Source of the DNA: Novosphingobium sp. Gsoil 351
Lineage (GTDB): Bacteria > Pseudomonadota > Alphaproteobacteria > Sphingomonadales > Sphingomonadaceae
Assembly (NCBI RefSeq): GCF_009707465.1
Contig: NZ_CP046120.1
Span: 1,765,501 to 1,829,500, forward strand
Direction of reading: 5' to 3'
Length of the DNA stretch: 64,000 nt
Shown here: positions 1 to 12,700 of the stretch, one piece after another
How the letters are laid out: each line of letters starts with the position of its first letter
Numbering within the stretch: the first letter of the stretch is position 1
Notes under the pieces: model-generated
Databases searched by the model: none
Seen by the model: only the letters and a program-made list of their open reading frames with translations
Told to the model about the DNA's origin: nothing
Made by a program: the position numbers and the translations under genes

Positions 1-364
1 CGATCGAGCACCACAGCGCGATCAGCTCGCCGAACGCCCAGTCAGGCCGTTGGAGGCGGAAAAAGATCAGGCTCCACAGCAGGTTAAGGAAGCCGTTCAG
101 CGCGAACATCCAGACCAGCGTGTCGGCCTCGCGGCTGCTCGCGGTCTGCCGCCAGGCGGTCACCGCGGCGCTCGCGGTCAGGGTGAAGACCACCGTCCAG
201 ATGATTCCGAAGGCCGGGCCGGGCGGGTTCCAGTCGGGCTTGCGCAACGCCTGATACCACGGCCCCAGATCGGTGATGGTGCCCCCGACCACGCCGACCA
301 GGATCGCCGCGAAAGCCGCGATCGTTACCGGGGCGATCCAGCTGCGGCTTACCTGCACGCTCAC
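1..364 (-). CDS. tspO: TspO/MBR family protein (tryptophan-rich sensory protein), 3' end outside window
   Basis: Reading leftwards from a GTG at 364 gives about 121 residues that run off the window. The translation carries the family hallmark WNPPGP followed by FGIIWTVVF, a conserved ALNGFLNLLWSLIFF helix and RPDWAFGELIALW, with several hydrophobic segments. TspO is an outer- or cytoplasmic-membrane tetrapyrrole-binding protein that in Rhodobacter modulates photosynthesis gene expression in response to oxygen. The GTG overlaps the bchP stop (GTGA), so it is the last visible gene of the leftward photosynthesis operon. A second in-frame GTG at 358 is an alternative start. Confidence 0.85.
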   Translation of the reverse strand, partial: MSVQVSRSWIAPVTIAAFAAILVGVVGGTITDLGPWYQALRKPDWNPPGPAFGIIWTVVFTLTASAAVTAWRQTASSREADTLVWMFALNGFLNLLWSLIFFRLQRPDWAFGELIALWCSI

Positions 365-1554
365 TGCGGCAGCGGCCTCAACCGCAGCAGATGCCCCATG
401 TCCTTGAAAAATATCCGCAAATGGGCAAGCGGCTTGGCCCGCACCAGGCGCTTGTTCATATAGGCCTGCCAGGTCAGCTCCTGCACGTCGGCATCGGCGC
501 ACATCGCCACGAACCGCTCGCGCCGCTCGTCGCTCGAGTACCAGAACCGCTGCATTATCCCCAGCACCCAGAACACCCGCCCGTGCTCGCGCATGAACGC
601 CTTGCGCGCGGACTTGAGCGCGCGCGGGTTGCCGGTGGCGAGAAACGCCTCGCCCGCATCGGCCGCGGCGCGGCCGCCGGTCATCGCGTAGTAGATCCCC
701 TCTCCCGAAGCCGGGGCAACCACCCCGGCGGCGTCGCCGGCGAGCAGCACATCGCGGCCGTTGTCCCAGCGTTTGAGCGGCTTGAGCGGGATCGGCGCGC
801 CTTCGCTGCGGATGGTGGCGCAGTCGGTCAGACCCAGATCGCCGCGCATTTCCTTCACCGCGCCACGCAGCGAAAAGCCCTTGTTGGCGCTGCCGACCCC
901 GATGCTCGCGGTCTCGCCATGCGGAAACACCCAGGCGTAGAAATCGGGCGAAAGCTTGCCCTGGTAATAGACGTCGCAGCGCCCACCGTCGAAGCCTTCG
1001 GGGGTCGACGGGGGCGAGGCGACGATCTCGTGATAGGCGAACACGCAAGGGATCCGCTCGGCCCCGGGCAGATTCTGCCGGGCCACCGCCGAACGCGCGC
1101 CGTCAGCGCCGATCACCAGCCGGGTGCGAACCTCGCGCAATTCCTCGCCGCGCGCGTCGCGATACCACACCGCAGTGCCGTCCTCGTCGCGCTCGATCCG
1201 TTCGAACACCCCGGTGCGGCGCTCGGCCCCGGCGGCGGCAGCGCGCGCGCGCAGCCATTCGTCGAACACGTCGCGGTCGACCATCCCGACGAAACCGATC
1301 TCGCCCACCGGCATGTCGACCCGGCGATTGGCGGGCGAGACCATCCGCGCCGAGCGCGCGCGCGCGACCAGCAGGCTGTCGGGGATCGCGAAGTCCTTGA
1401 GGAGGCGTGGCGGTACTGCGCCGCCACACGGCTTGATCCGCCCGGCACGGTCGAGCAACAGCACCTTGCGGCCCTTGCCTGCAAGATCGGCGGCCGCGGT
1501 CGCCCCCGCGGGGCCACCGCCGATCACCACCGCGTCATAGATCGCCTCTTTCAT
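361..1554 (-). CDS. bchP: geranylgeranyl diphosphate/geranylgeranyl-bacteriochlorophyll reductase BchP
   Basis: 397 aa. The N-terminus MKEAIYDAVVIGGGPAGATA is an FAD-binding Rossmann motif, followed by the DRAG..KPCGGAVPP segment typical of geranylgeranyl reductases, and GDAAGVVAPASGEGIYYAM near the end, the second FAD motif. BchP reduces three double bonds of the geranylgeranyl tail to phytyl, after BchG attaches the tail. The ATG at 1554 overlaps the TGA of the upstream transporter (ATGA), which decides this start over longer in-frame options. Adjacent to bchG-transporter as in other purple photosynthesis clusters. Family assignment is firm. Confidence 0.96.
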   Translation of the reverse strand: MKEAIYDAVVIGGGPAGATAAADLAGKGRKVLLLDRAGRIKPCGGAVPPRLLKDFAIPDSLLVARARSARMVSPANRRVDMPVGEIGFVGMVDRDVFDEWLRARAAAAGAERRTGVFERIERDEDGTAVWYRDARGEELREVRTRLVIGADGARSAVARQNLPGAERIPCVFAYHEIVASPPSTPEGFDGGRCDVYYQGKLSPDFYAWVFPHGETASIGVGSANKGFSLRGAVKEMRGDLGLTDCATIRSEGAPIPLKPLKRWDNGRDVLLAGDAAGVVAPASGEGIYYAMTGGRAAADAGEAFLATGNPRALKSARKAFMREHGRVFWVLGIMQRFWYSSDERRERFVAMCADADVQELTWQAYMNKRLVRAKPLAHLRIFFKDMGHLLRLRPLPQ

Positions 1555-2864
1555 GTCGAACGCACCGTCTGGGTACTCCTTCGCGCGGCGCTGACCGCGA
1601 GCAGTGCGGCGAGCGCGAACAGCCCCGCCTCGCAGGCGAAAATCAGGCGGAAAGCGGCGGCGGTGCCCATCCCGTCGGCACGCGCGAAATCGACGCCGAG
1701 CGCGCCGGTCAGCCCGCCCAATCCGAAGGCGATCGCCTGGGCCGCGCCCCACACGCCCATCCGCACGCCCTCGCGGGTCCGCGCCCCCGCGCCCGCCAGC
1801 CCCATCATCGCGCCGATCGCCGAGACCGCGAACACGCCGTTGGCGAAGCCCAGCGCGAAGACGTTGGCGGCGAGCGGCCAGCCGGCACCGAAGCTCGCCG
1901 CGACGGCCAGCCCACTTAGCGCCAGCGCCGAACCGAGGCAGCCGCCGACGATCCAGATGCGCAAGTCGGAAGGCAGTCTCCCCGCGAACGCGCTGCCGCC
2001 GATTCCCGCCATGATCATCCCCAGCAGCACGCCGCCATGCTGGGTGCCGGAAAGCTGGGTCGACTGGCCGGGGCTCATCGCGAAGACGAGGCCCGCGAAC
2101 GGCTCGAGGATCAGGTCCTGCATCGAATAGGCGAGCATCGAGACGAAGATGAACAGGGTGAAGCGGCGCGCCTCGCCCTCGCCGAAAATCTCGCGCAACG
2201 CTTCGCGCAGCTCGGGCGGTGGATCGCTTTTTACCGTCGCCGCGGGCGAACCGCCGCGTTCGAGGCGCCAGGTGGCAAGGCAGGTCAACGCCAAGGCGCA
2301 TCCCGCGACCCCGGCGGCGACGCGGATCAGGCGGCCTTGCGAAAACGGCTCGAGCAGCGCTCCCGCCACGCCCGCCGAGACCACGATCCCCGCGACCATC
2401 ATGATCCACGTGACCGAGGCGGCCGCTGCGCGCCGTTCGGGCGCGACGCCCGACGCGAGCAGCGCCAGCATCGAGGTGCCCGCCGCGCCGACCCCCGCGC
2501 CGATCAGCGTGAACCCCGCGATCGCCAGCGTCATCGCGCCCGCGGGCATCATCGAGTGAAGGGTCGTCGCTTCGACGGCGAGCAGCGCGCCCGCCGCCAG
2601 GATCGCCATCCCGCCGACGATCCAGGGCGTGCGCCGCCGCCCGTTGTCCGAACCCTGCCCCCATAGCGGGCGCGAGAGCTGGACCGCATAATGCCACGCT
2701 ACCAGCCCTGCCGGGATCGCCGCGGCGAACCCGTACTCGACCACCATCACCCGGTTGAGCAGCGAGGTCGCGAGCATCGCAATCGCGCCGATCGAGGCCT
2801 GGACCAGCCCCAACCGGAAGATCCCGGTCCAGCCGATCCACGCCCCCGGTCGGATCGAGTTCAC
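1551..2864 (-). CDS. BCD-family (PucC/LhaA-like) MFS transporter between bchG and bchP
   Basis: 437 aa with about 12 hydrophobic segments. It belongs to the PucC/BCH2 branch of the major facilitator superfamily: FRLGLVQASIGAIAMLATSLLNRVMVVEYG near the start and the RPLWGQGSDNGRRRTPWI loop are family-typical. Paralogous to lhaA in this window (FQVSVGMATVLLNGTLNRVMIVEL). Members are thought to handle bacteriochlorophyll or help light-harvesting complex assembly; the exact cargo is unknown. The GTG at 2864 overlaps the bchG stop (GTGA), which I prefer over upstream in-frame starts inside bchG. Confidence 0.9.
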   Translation of the reverse strand: MNSIRPGAWIGWTGIFRLGLVQASIGAIAMLATSLLNRVMVVEYGFAAAIPAGLVAWHYAVQLSRPLWGQGSDNGRRRTPWIVGGMAILAAGALLAVEATTLHSMMPAGAMTLAIAGFTLIGAGVGAAGTSMLALLASGVAPERRAAAASVTWIMMVAGIVVSAGVAGALLEPFSQGRLIRVAAGVAGCALALTCLATWRLERGGSPAATVKSDPPPELREALREIFGEGEARRFTLFIFVSMLAYSMQDLILEPFAGLVFAMSPGQSTQLSGTQHGGVLLGMIMAGIGGSAFAGRLPSDLRIWIVGGCLGSALALSGLAVAASFGAGWPLAANVFALGFANGVFAVSAIGAMMGLAGAGARTREGVRMGVWGAAQAIAFGLGGLTGALGVDFARADGMGTAAAFRLIFACEAGLFALAALLAVSAARRSTQTVRST

Positions 2865-3811
2865 CAGTAGCCTCCCAGCCCCAGCGCGCTGGCGAGCATG
2901 CCGAGCACATAGAGCGTGATCCCGGTTCCCCCGTACCACGGTGCGTTGGCCGCAGGATCGCGCAGCAACTTGGGCATGGCCAGGAACTGGGCGAAGAGCA
3001 GCACGGTCACGATCGCAGCAGGCAGCAGCATCCCCCACATCGCCAGCAGCGCGATCACCCCGACTTGCGCCAACGCCATCACCGCGCAGGCCAGCCGGGC
3101 CGCGTTGGCCACGCCCAGCGTCACGGGCAGCGAGCGCAGCCCGGTGGCGCGATCTCCCTCTACCGCCTTGAAATCGTTGAGCGTCATGATCCCGTGCGCG
3201 CCCGCGCTGTACAGCGCGATCACCGCCAGCACCCGGTCCGGCGGCAGGCCCCCCGCCATCACGCTGGCCCCGGTGAACCAGCTCAGGCCTTCATAGCAAA
3301 GCGCGACAACCGCGGGGCCCAGCCAGCCGCTGGTCTTGAAGCGGAACGGCGGCGCGCTGTAAGCCCAGGCGCAGGCGATCCCGAACAGCGTGGCGATCAA
3401 AACCCAAGGACCCGTCGCGAACGCCACGGCCAGCGCCAGCACCGTGCCGATGCAGGCGATCCACAGCCCCCAGTGCCCCGCGATGCGCCCCGACGGGATC
3501 GGACGGTCGGGTTCGTTTATCGCGTCGACATGGCGGTCGAACCAATCGTTGACCGCCTGGCTGGTGCCGCAGACCAAGGGTCCGGTCAGCGCCATGCCGG
3601 CGATCACGAAGGCCCAGCGCCCGCTCGGCGAACTGCCCGAGGAAACGATCCCGCATCCGAACGCCCAGATCGGCGGAAACCAGGTGATCGGCTTGAGCAG
3701 TTCGAGCACGTCGGCCGGCTTGGGGCGCGGTGCGGGAACAGGAGCCGATACTGGCGGGACGACCGTTCGTGTCACGGTTGGAAGGCTATGCCTGACAGTC
3801 GGGACCGTCAA
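2861..3811 (-). CDS. bchG: bacteriochlorophyll synthase BchG (UbiA-type prenyltransferase)
   Basis: 316 aa. It shows the UbiA prenyltransferase signature NDWFDRHVDAINEPDRPIPS (NDxxDxxxD, binds Mg-diphosphate) and several membrane helices. The opening LKPITWFPPIWAFGCGIVSSG is characteristic of chlorophyll/bacteriochlorophyll synthases. It esterifies bacteriochlorophyllide a with geranylgeranyl diphosphate. It lies 16 bases downstream of ppsR and overlaps the following transporter gene. The N-terminal 30 residues are Pro/Val-rich and variable, so the start could be slightly further in. Confidence 0.95.
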   Translation of the reverse strand: MTVPTVRHSLPTVTRTVVPPVSAPVPAPRPKPADVLELLKPITWFPPIWAFGCGIVSSGSSPSGRWAFVIAGMALTGPLVCGTSQAVNDWFDRHVDAINEPDRPIPSGRIAGHWGLWIACIGTVLALAVAFATGPWVLIATLFGIACAWAYSAPPFRFKTSGWLGPAVVALCYEGLSWFTGASVMAGGLPPDRVLAVIALYSAGAHGIMTLNDFKAVEGDRATGLRSLPVTLGVANAARLACAVMALAQVGVIALLAMWGMLLPAAIVTVLLFAQFLAMPKLLRDPAANAPWYGGTGITLYVLGMLASALGLGGYW

Positions 3812-3827
3812 ACCATTATGACACGCG

Positions 3828-5265
3828 CTACTCGGATTCGTCCATCAGATTGCCGAGACCATAGCGGTGCAGCTTCGAATAGAGGCTCTGGCGGCTGAGG
3901 CCGAGCACTTCGGCGGCGGAGGCGCGGTTGTCCGAGGTGTAGGACAGTGCCGCCTCGATGCACAGCCGTTCGATCAGGTCGGTGCTCTCTCGCACGATGT
4001 CCTTGAGAGCGACGCGCCCGACCAGTTCGGTGAGCTGCTCGACCGAACGTGGCAGCTCCTGCGAGGCCGGCGGCAGATCGCGCAGGCGGCGACCGATCTG
4101 GCGGATTGCGAAGCCATAGTGCGGTGTCTCGCCGCCAGTGCGCACTGCGGACAGCTCGACCGGCTCCTCGCTTTCGCCGTTCCGCCCGCGCACCACGGTG
4201 CCAACGTTGCGCGCAAAGCCGTGCTTGGTCAGCTGGTTTTCAATCAGCTCGAGGTCGATACCCGGCCGGCCAACGAAGTCGGCCAGCGCCCGACCGCGCA
4301 GTTGGTCGAAAGTCGCGGCCTCGGCGAGTTCGACGAAGGCGTTGTTGGCGATGACAATCTTCATGCTCGCATCGGCGACCACGAAGGCGTCGGGCATCCG
4401 CTCGATCACCTCGAGCAGCGGGGTCGCTTCGCGCGACGCGGGTGCCGTTTGACCCAGCCGCACGAGCAGGGAAACGACCGCCATGCTGGCGGAATCCGGT
4501 CGCAGAGAGAGTCAGGGTACGTTCGCCGTGGCCGTATTCCACTTCGATCGGCGAGACTGAGTTGGAAGTCATCACCGACCCCAGGAACGCGAGCAGCGGT
4601 TCGCGGGCGGTGCGCGCGAACAGCGCGGTCAGCCGCTGCCCGGCAAGCGTTCCGGGCCGCGCGGCGAGCAGTTCGTGCGCGGCGGGATTGGCCTCGCGGA
4701 TCCGCTGGGTGTCGGCGTCGACAATCAGGACCGGCTCGGCCGACATGTCGAACAGCAGCCGGTACCGCGTTTCGACCTGGCGCAGCCGCATATAATCGCG
4801 TTCCAGCGATTGCTGGGCTTGGAGCAGGCGCTGCTGGAGCGCGGCAGAATCGCGCATGTCGCGGCCTAGCGCTATCGTCCGCCTGCCACCTGCGAGCGGA
4901 ACCACCGTGTAGCGAACCGCCACATCGCCGCCGCGCGAGATGTGGTTGACCTGCCGCCAGCGCTGGGTCTCGCCCTTGCGGGCGCATTCGAGCATTTCGG
5001 CAACCTTGATCCGGCTCTCGATCGTAACCGTCTCGCTCCAAAGCGAGCCGGCCCACGTGTTCATGTCGGGAAACTCGACCGGGTTGGCCGATATGTCGAC
5101 GATCCTTCCGGTTGTGTCGAGCACCAGCGCGATATCGCCGGCGGCCATCGCGAGGCGCATGCCGACCCCGGCGTCAAAATCGCCGAAGATCGCTTCAGGG
5201 CTACTGAACGGCGCCTTGTCCGCTATGCCCTTGAGGCTTTCGCTCGGGTGCCGAATCCCGGTCAA
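3828..5265 (-). pseudogene. ppsR: PpsR/CrtJ photosynthesis repressor, coding frame broken by a single-base shift near 4475
   Basis: The N-terminal part (5265 down to about 4475) and the C-terminal part (about 4484 to 3828) lie in different frames but together match one PpsR of about 478 residues: an N-terminal PAS-like region (IFGDFDAGVGMRLAMAAGDI), a PAS domain (RLLFDMSAEPVLIVDADTQR), a second PAS domain after the break (VIERMPDAFVVADASMKIVI) and a C-terminal Fis-type helix-turn-helix (RASAAEVLGLSRQSLYSKLH). Frame alignment at SATGFRQHGG / SLLVRLG fits one extra base in TTTCCC. PpsR represses bch, crt and puc genes under oxygen. The start is taken as TTG 5265, seven bases after GGAGG; an ATG at 5269 is out of frame. 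A sequencing error is possible. Confidence 0.85.
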
Positions 5266-5278
5266 CCATGCCTCCCGC

Positions 5279-6175
5279 TCAACAGGCCAGCGCTGTTCGC
5301 GGCTCGGCCTTGACGACCAGTCGCTCGGCCAGCGCCAACGCCGTGGGTCCATCGGGCGCTGTGCCGTCCGCGCCGGCCAGGTCGGCCAACCCCGGGTCGT
5401 CGTTGATCGCCCGGCCGCCGAGCATCACATAAAGCTTGGGATTGAGGGATACGCTGCGCACCGCGGTGATAAGGTCGGAAAGCTCGCCGCTATGGCAATC
5501 GCGCGATACGGTCAATCCAATCAGATCGAAATGCCTCCCGCCCACCATCGTTAGTAGATCGCGCCGCTGCGGCTCGATGAGTAGTTCGCTCTGCCATCCG
5601 CCCCGCGAAAAGATCTCTTCGACCATCAACGTGCCGAAGCTGTGCTGATCGCCCGGGATCGGACTGAACAACGCCGTCCGCGCCGAGAACAGCGAACCGG
5701 ATATGGCCGGGGTGCGCCAGGCGATCTCGCGCATCACTTCCTGCAGACGCCACAGCCCGATCGTCACATCGACGAAATCGCAGGTGTCGCTCTCCCAGAA
5801 TTCGCCAAGCTTGCGCGCAGCCGGGGCGAGAAGATCGACGAAGATCGACTCCGCGGCGATCCCCCGCGCGAGCAGCCCTTCGACGTGCTCAAGCAGTTCG
5901 TCTGCTTCGAGCACCAATGCGAGCGGGACGAAACGGCGGACATCTTCGGCCGAAATCCGCGCGGACCGGGCGATATCGGCGGGCGATCTGGGCACACCAT
6001 GGGCGGCCAGCAACTGGGGGATGATCTCCCCTTCTATCAGCGTACTCAGGGCGGCGTGGGAATTGGCCTCGATCGGCGCGTCCACTGTTTCGAGACGACG
6101 GCTGCGACGGCCACTCGGCGGCCCTCGCATGCGCCTGCGAGGCTCGTCGTCTGTAAAACGGATCACCGTGGCCAT
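5279..6175 (-). CDS. PpaA/AerR-family photosynthesis regulator with cobalamin-binding-like domain
   Basis: 298 aa. The middle (LVLEADELLEHVEGLLARGI, FWESDTCDFVDVTIGLWRLQEVMREI) resembles the B12-binding helical cap, and the C-terminal half (ALFSPIPGDQHSFGTLMVEEIF, IGLTVSRDCHSGELSDLI) a B12-binding Rossmann fold. It sits directly upstream of ppsR, the standard place for ppaA/aerR, whose products act as antirepressors with PpsR/CrtJ in response to light or cobalamin. The start ATG 6175 has GGGAGAG upstream at 6183-6189. A TTG-started extension of 11 residues is less likely. It is transcribed away from bchF, so both probably share a control region. Confidence 0.85.
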   Translation of the reverse strand: MATVIRFTDDEPRRRMRGPPSGRRSRRLETVDAPIEANSHAALSTLIEGEIIPQLLAAHGVPRSPADIARSARISAEDVRRFVPLALVLEADELLEHVEGLLARGIAAESIFVDLLAPAARKLGEFWESDTCDFVDVTIGLWRLQEVMREIAWRTPAISGSLFSARTALFSPIPGDQHSFGTLMVEEIFSRGGWQSELLIEPQRRDLLTMVGGRHFDLIGLTVSRDCHSGELSDLITAVRSVSLNPKLYVMLGGRAINDDPGLADLAGADGTAPDGPTALALAERLVVKAEPRTALAC

Positions 6176-8195
<2,020 letters not shown>

Positions 8196-8199
8196 CGCG

Positions 8200-9741
8200 G
8201 TGCAGCTCGCGGTCTGGACCTACGAAGGCCCGCCCCACGTCGGGGCGATGCGCGTGGCGACCGCGATGGACGGGGTCCACTACCTGCTCCACGCGCCGCA
8301 GGGCGATACCTACGCCGACTTGCTGTTCACGATGATCGAGCGCCGCGGCAAGCGCCCACCGGTCACCTACACCACCTTCCAGGCGCGCGACCTGGGCAGC
8401 GACACCGCCAGCCTGTTCCAGACCGCCGCGCGCGATGCGGTCGCCCGGTTCCAGCCCAGTGCGCTGATGGTCGGCGCGAGCTGCACCGCCGAGCTTATCC
8501 AGGACGATCCCGCCGGCCTCGCCGAAGCGATGCGCCTGCCCTGCCCGGTCATCCCGCTCGAACTGCCCAGCTATCAGCGCAAGGAGAACTGGGGGGCGGC
8601 GGAGAGCTTCTACCAGCTCGTCCGCAAGCTGGCCGATCCGGCGCTGCGCCCTGCCCCGCGCGACGGGCGGCGTCCGTGCGCGAACCTGCTCGGCCCCTGT
8701 GCCTTGGGCTTCCGTCACCGCGACGACACGATCGAGGTGACCAGGATCCTCGACCGGCTGGGGATCGACGTCCATCTCTGCGCGCCGCTCGGCGCGACGC
8801 CCGAAGACTTGCGCACGATCGGCGAGGCCGATTTCTCGATCGTGCTTTATCCCGAGATCGGCGAGGAAGCCGCGCGCTGGATCGAGCGGACGTTCAAGCA
8901 ACCCATCGTCCGCACCGTGCCGATCGGGGTGAACGCGACCCGCGAGTTCATCGCCGAAGTCGCCGCCGCCGCCGGGGTCGACCCCGCTCCCGCGCTGGCC
9001 GACGATGGCTCGCGGCTGCCGTGGTGGAGCCGCTCGGTCGATTCGACCTACCTCACCGGCAAGCGCGTGTTCGTGTTCGGTGACGGTACGCACGCGGTCG
9101 CCGCCGCGCGCGTTGCCTCCGAGGAGCTGGGCTTCGTGGTCTGCGGCCTGGGTTGCTACAACCGCGAGTTCGCCCGCGATATCCGTGCCGCCGCGGCCAA
9201 GTACGGCGTCGCGCCGCTGATCTCGGATGACCACCTCGAAGTCGAGGAGGCCATCGCCGCGGCCAGCCCCGAGCTGGTCCTGGGCACCCAGATGGAGCGC
9301 CATATCGCCAAACGGCTGGGCATCCCGTGCGCGGTGATCTCGGCCCCGGTCCACGTTCAGGATTTCCCCGCGCGGCACAGCCCCCAGATGGGTTTCGAGG
9401 GCGCCAACGTGCTGTTCGACACCTGGGTCCATCCGCTGGTGATGGGGCTGGAGGAACACCTCCTGACGATGTTCCGCGACGATTTCGAATTCTCCGACGC
9501 GGCGGGTGGATCGCACCTCCACGCGGTCAGCCCGGCGGCGGCGATCCCCGAGGCGATTCTGGTTCCGGCCAACGACGGCGGCGCGGCGTGGACAGCCGAA
9601 GCCGAGCGCGAACTCAAGAAGATCCCGTTCTTCGTCCGCGGCAAGGCGCGCCGCAACACCGAAGCTTTCGCGGCCGAGCAGGCGCGCGGCGAGATCGACC
9701 TCGCCACGCTCTACGATGCGAAGGCGCACTATGCCCGCTAG
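8200..9741 (+). CDS. bchB: light-independent protochlorophyllide reductase subunit B
   Basis: 513 aa, starting with GTG at 8200: [20 protein letters not shown], which is where BchB proteins begin. D36 ([10 protein letters not shown]), the unusual aspartate ligand of the NB-cluster, is present. The C-terminal domain ([20 protein letters not shown]) is the small helical domain that closes over the substrate. Partner of BchN. The stop lies 11 bases inside bchH, so translation is probably coupled. Confidence 0.97.
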   Translation: MQLAVWTYEGPPHVGAMRVATAMDGVHYLLHAPQGDTYADLLFTMIERRGKRPPVTYTTFQARDLGSDTASLFQTAARDAVARFQPSALMVGASCTAELIQDDPAGLAEAMRLPCPVIPLELPSYQRKENWGAAESFYQLVRKLADPALRPAPRDGRRPCANLLGPCALGFRHRDDTIEVTRILDRLGIDVHLCAPLGATPEDLRTIGEADFSIVLYPEIGEEAARWIERTFKQPIVRTVPIGVNATREFIAEVAAAAGVDPAPALADDGSRLPWWSRSVDSTYLTGKRVFVFGDGTHAVAAARVASEELGFVVCGLGCYNREFARDIRAAAAKYGVAPLISDDHLEVEEAIAAASPELVLGTQMERHIAKRLGIPCAVISAPVHVQDFPARHSPQMGFEGANVLFDTWVHPLVMGLEEHLLTMFRDDFEFSDAAGGSHLHAVSPAAAIPEAILVPANDGGAAWTAEAERELKKIPFFVRGKARRNTEAFAAEQARGEIDLATLYDAKAHYAR

Positions 9742-12700
9742 CGCGCTGCCTCCGGTCCGCGTCGCGATCGTGACGCTCGACAACCACCTCAAGGGAGCGG
9801 TCGAGCGCGCCGAGATGGAACTGGCGCGCGACAATATCGCAATCTCGCTCCATGCCGCCGCCGACTGGGATCGCGATCCCGCCACGCTCGAGCGCGCCAA
9901 GGCCGAGATCGCCCGCGCCGACATCGTCATCGCGACGATGCTGTTCCTCGACGATCACGTCCGCGCGATCCTGCCCGCGCTGACCGAGCGCCGCGAGAAC
10001 TGCGATGCGATGATCGGGCTGATGGCGGCAGGCGAGGTGGTCAAGCTGACCCGGATGGGCGGCTACCGGATGGACGCCCCGGCCAAGGGCCCGCTGGCGC
10101 TGCTCAAGCGGCTGCGCGGCCAGAACGGCAAAGCCGGCAAGCCGGGCAGCAACTCGGGCGCGGGGCAGATGAAGATGCTGCGCCGCCTGCCCAAGATCCT
10201 GCGCTTCATCCCCGGCACCGCGCAGGACGTGCGCGCGTACTTCCTCACCCTGCAGTACTGGCTGGCCGGTTCGGACGAGAACGTGATCGCGATGGTCCGC
10301 GCGCTGATCGACCGCTATTCCGCGGACGAGCGCGCGGTGCGCCGTGGCGCAACCCCGGGCGCGCCGCCCGCCGACTATCCCGAGGTCGGGGTCTACCACC
10401 CGCGCACCGAGCAGCGGATGAGCGAGAGCCTGCGCCTGCTGCCGCGCGGCAAGGGCGAGAACGGCACCGTCGGCGTGCTCATGCTGCGCTCGTACCTGCT
10501 GGGGCGCGATGCCGGGCACTACGACGGGGCGATCGACGCGTTCGAGCGCGCCGGGCTGCGGGTGATCCCGGCGTTCGCCAGCGGGCTGGATGCGCGCCCG
10601 GCGATCGACAGGTTCTTCGTCGCCAACGGCAAGCCGACGGTCGACGCGGTGGTCAATCTGACCGGGTTCTCGCTGGTCGGCGGCCCGGCCTACAACGATT
10701 CGGCCGCCGCGGCGGATACCCTCGCGGCGCTCGACGTGCCCTACCTCGCGGGCCACGCGATCGAGTTCCAGTCGCTTCAGCAATGGGGCGCGAGCCGCCA
10801 GGGCCTGCTCCCGCTCGAAGCGACGATGATGGTCGCGATCCCCGAACTCGACGGTTCGACCGTTCCCAGCGTGTTCGGCGGGCGCGCCGATGCCAGCGGC
10901 CCCTGCACCGGCTGCGCGCGGCACTGCAATTTCCCCGCCTCGGGCCTCGTCCGGGTGATGCGTTCGTGCCCCGAACGCGCCGAGGCGCTCGCCGCCAAGA
11001 CGGTCAAGCTGATCGCGCTCAAGCGGAGCCAACGCGCCGAGCGGCGTCTCGGCATCGTCTTGTTCAACTTCCCGCCCAACGCCGGCGCAACCGGGACCGC
11101 GGCGTTCCTCGCGGTGTTCGAATCGCTCCACGCCACGCTGCTCCGGTTGGCGCGCGAGGGTTATGCGGTCGACGTGCCCGCGACGGTCGCTGACACCCGC
11201 GCCATGATCCTTGACGGAAACGCCGAACGCTTCGGCGCGGACGCCAACGTCGCGGTGCGGATCCCCGCCGACGAGCACGTCCGCCGCGAGCCGCACCTCG
11301 CCGCGATCGAGCGCCAGTGGGGCGCGGCGCCGGGCAAGCTCCAGGCTGACGGTTCGTCGATCCACGTGCTGGGCGCGCAATTCGGCAACGTTTTCGTCGG
11401 GATTCAGCCCGGGTTCGGCTACGAAGGCGACCCGGTGCGGCTGCTGTTCGACGGCGATTTCGCCCCGACCCACGCGTTTTCCGCGTTCTACCGCTGGCTG
11501 CGCGAGGACTTCGGCGCGCACGCGGTGCTCCACTTCGGCACCCACGGCGCGCTCGAATTCATGCCCGGCAAACAGACCGGCCTGAGCGGCGATTGCTGGC
11601 CCGAACGCCTGCTCGGCGATCTGCCCAACTATTACCTTTACGCCTCGAACAATCCCACCGAGGGCATCCTCGCCAAGCGCCGCTCGGCTGCCACGCTGGT
11701 CAGCTACATGACCCCGCCGCTGGCGCAGGCGGGGCTTTACAAGGGCTTCGCCGATCTCAAGGCGATGGTCGAACGCTGGCGCGCCTCGGCCCCCGACGGC
11801 GAATGCGACGCCCTGGAGGCGATGATCGGCGAGGCCTGCGTCGAACTCGACATCGAACTGGGTGCGATCGAGACGCTCGCCGGACGGCTCTACGAACTCG
11901 AGCGCACGCTGATCCCGGAGGGCCTCCATGTCTTCGGAAGCCAGCCGCAGGGCCAGGCGCGCGAAGGCCTGATTGACGCGATGGTTGCTGCTGACGCTGG
12001 GGCCGATCCGCAGACCGGGCGTGCCGCGATCGAGACGCTGATCGGTAGCTGCGATGAACTTGGCTCGCTGGTCCATGCGCTAGACGGCGGCTATGTGCGC
12101 CCGGCGCCGGGCGGCGATCTGCTGGCCAACCCGGAAGTGTTGCCAACCGGGCGCAACCTTCACGGCTTCGACCCCTTCCGTATCCCCAGCAAGTTCGCCT
12201 GCGCTCAAGGTGCCGAGCAGGCCGAGCGGCTGATCGCGCGCCATATCGAAAGCGGCGCGAACTTCCCCGAAAGCCTGGCGATGGTGCTGTGGGGCACCGA
12301 CAACATGAAGAGCGAGGGCGTGCAGATAGCCCAGGCTCTGACCCTGATCGGCGCGCGCCCGCGGATCGACGGCTATGGCCGCCTGTGCGGGGCGGAACTG
12401 ATCCCATTGGCCGAACTGGGTCGCCCGCGGATCGACGTGGTGGTGACGCTCTCGGGCATCTTCCGCGACCTGCTGCCCTTGCAGACGCGGATGATCGCCG
12501 AGGCCGCGCTGCTCGCTTCGCAAGCCGACGAGCCGCTCGACCTGAACTTCGTACGCAAGCACAGCCTCGCCCATCAGGCGCTGCATGACTGCGATCTGGA
12601 GACCGCGAGCCTGCGTGTCTATTCCAACGCCGAGGGCGCCTACGGGGCCAACGTCAACCGTCTGATCGACGGCGGGGTGTGGACCGATCCGGACGAACTG

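Noticed and set aside
391..2130. 579-codon plus-strand frame opposite bchP and the transporter
   Set aside because: Low-complexity shadow of the GC-rich minus-strand genes, no family features.
5234..5269. ATG at 5269 with good ribosome-binding site as start of ppsR
   Set aside because: Its frame meets a stop after about 22 codons; the PpsR frame begins at TTG 5265 instead. A second frame error there cannot be excluded but is not needed.
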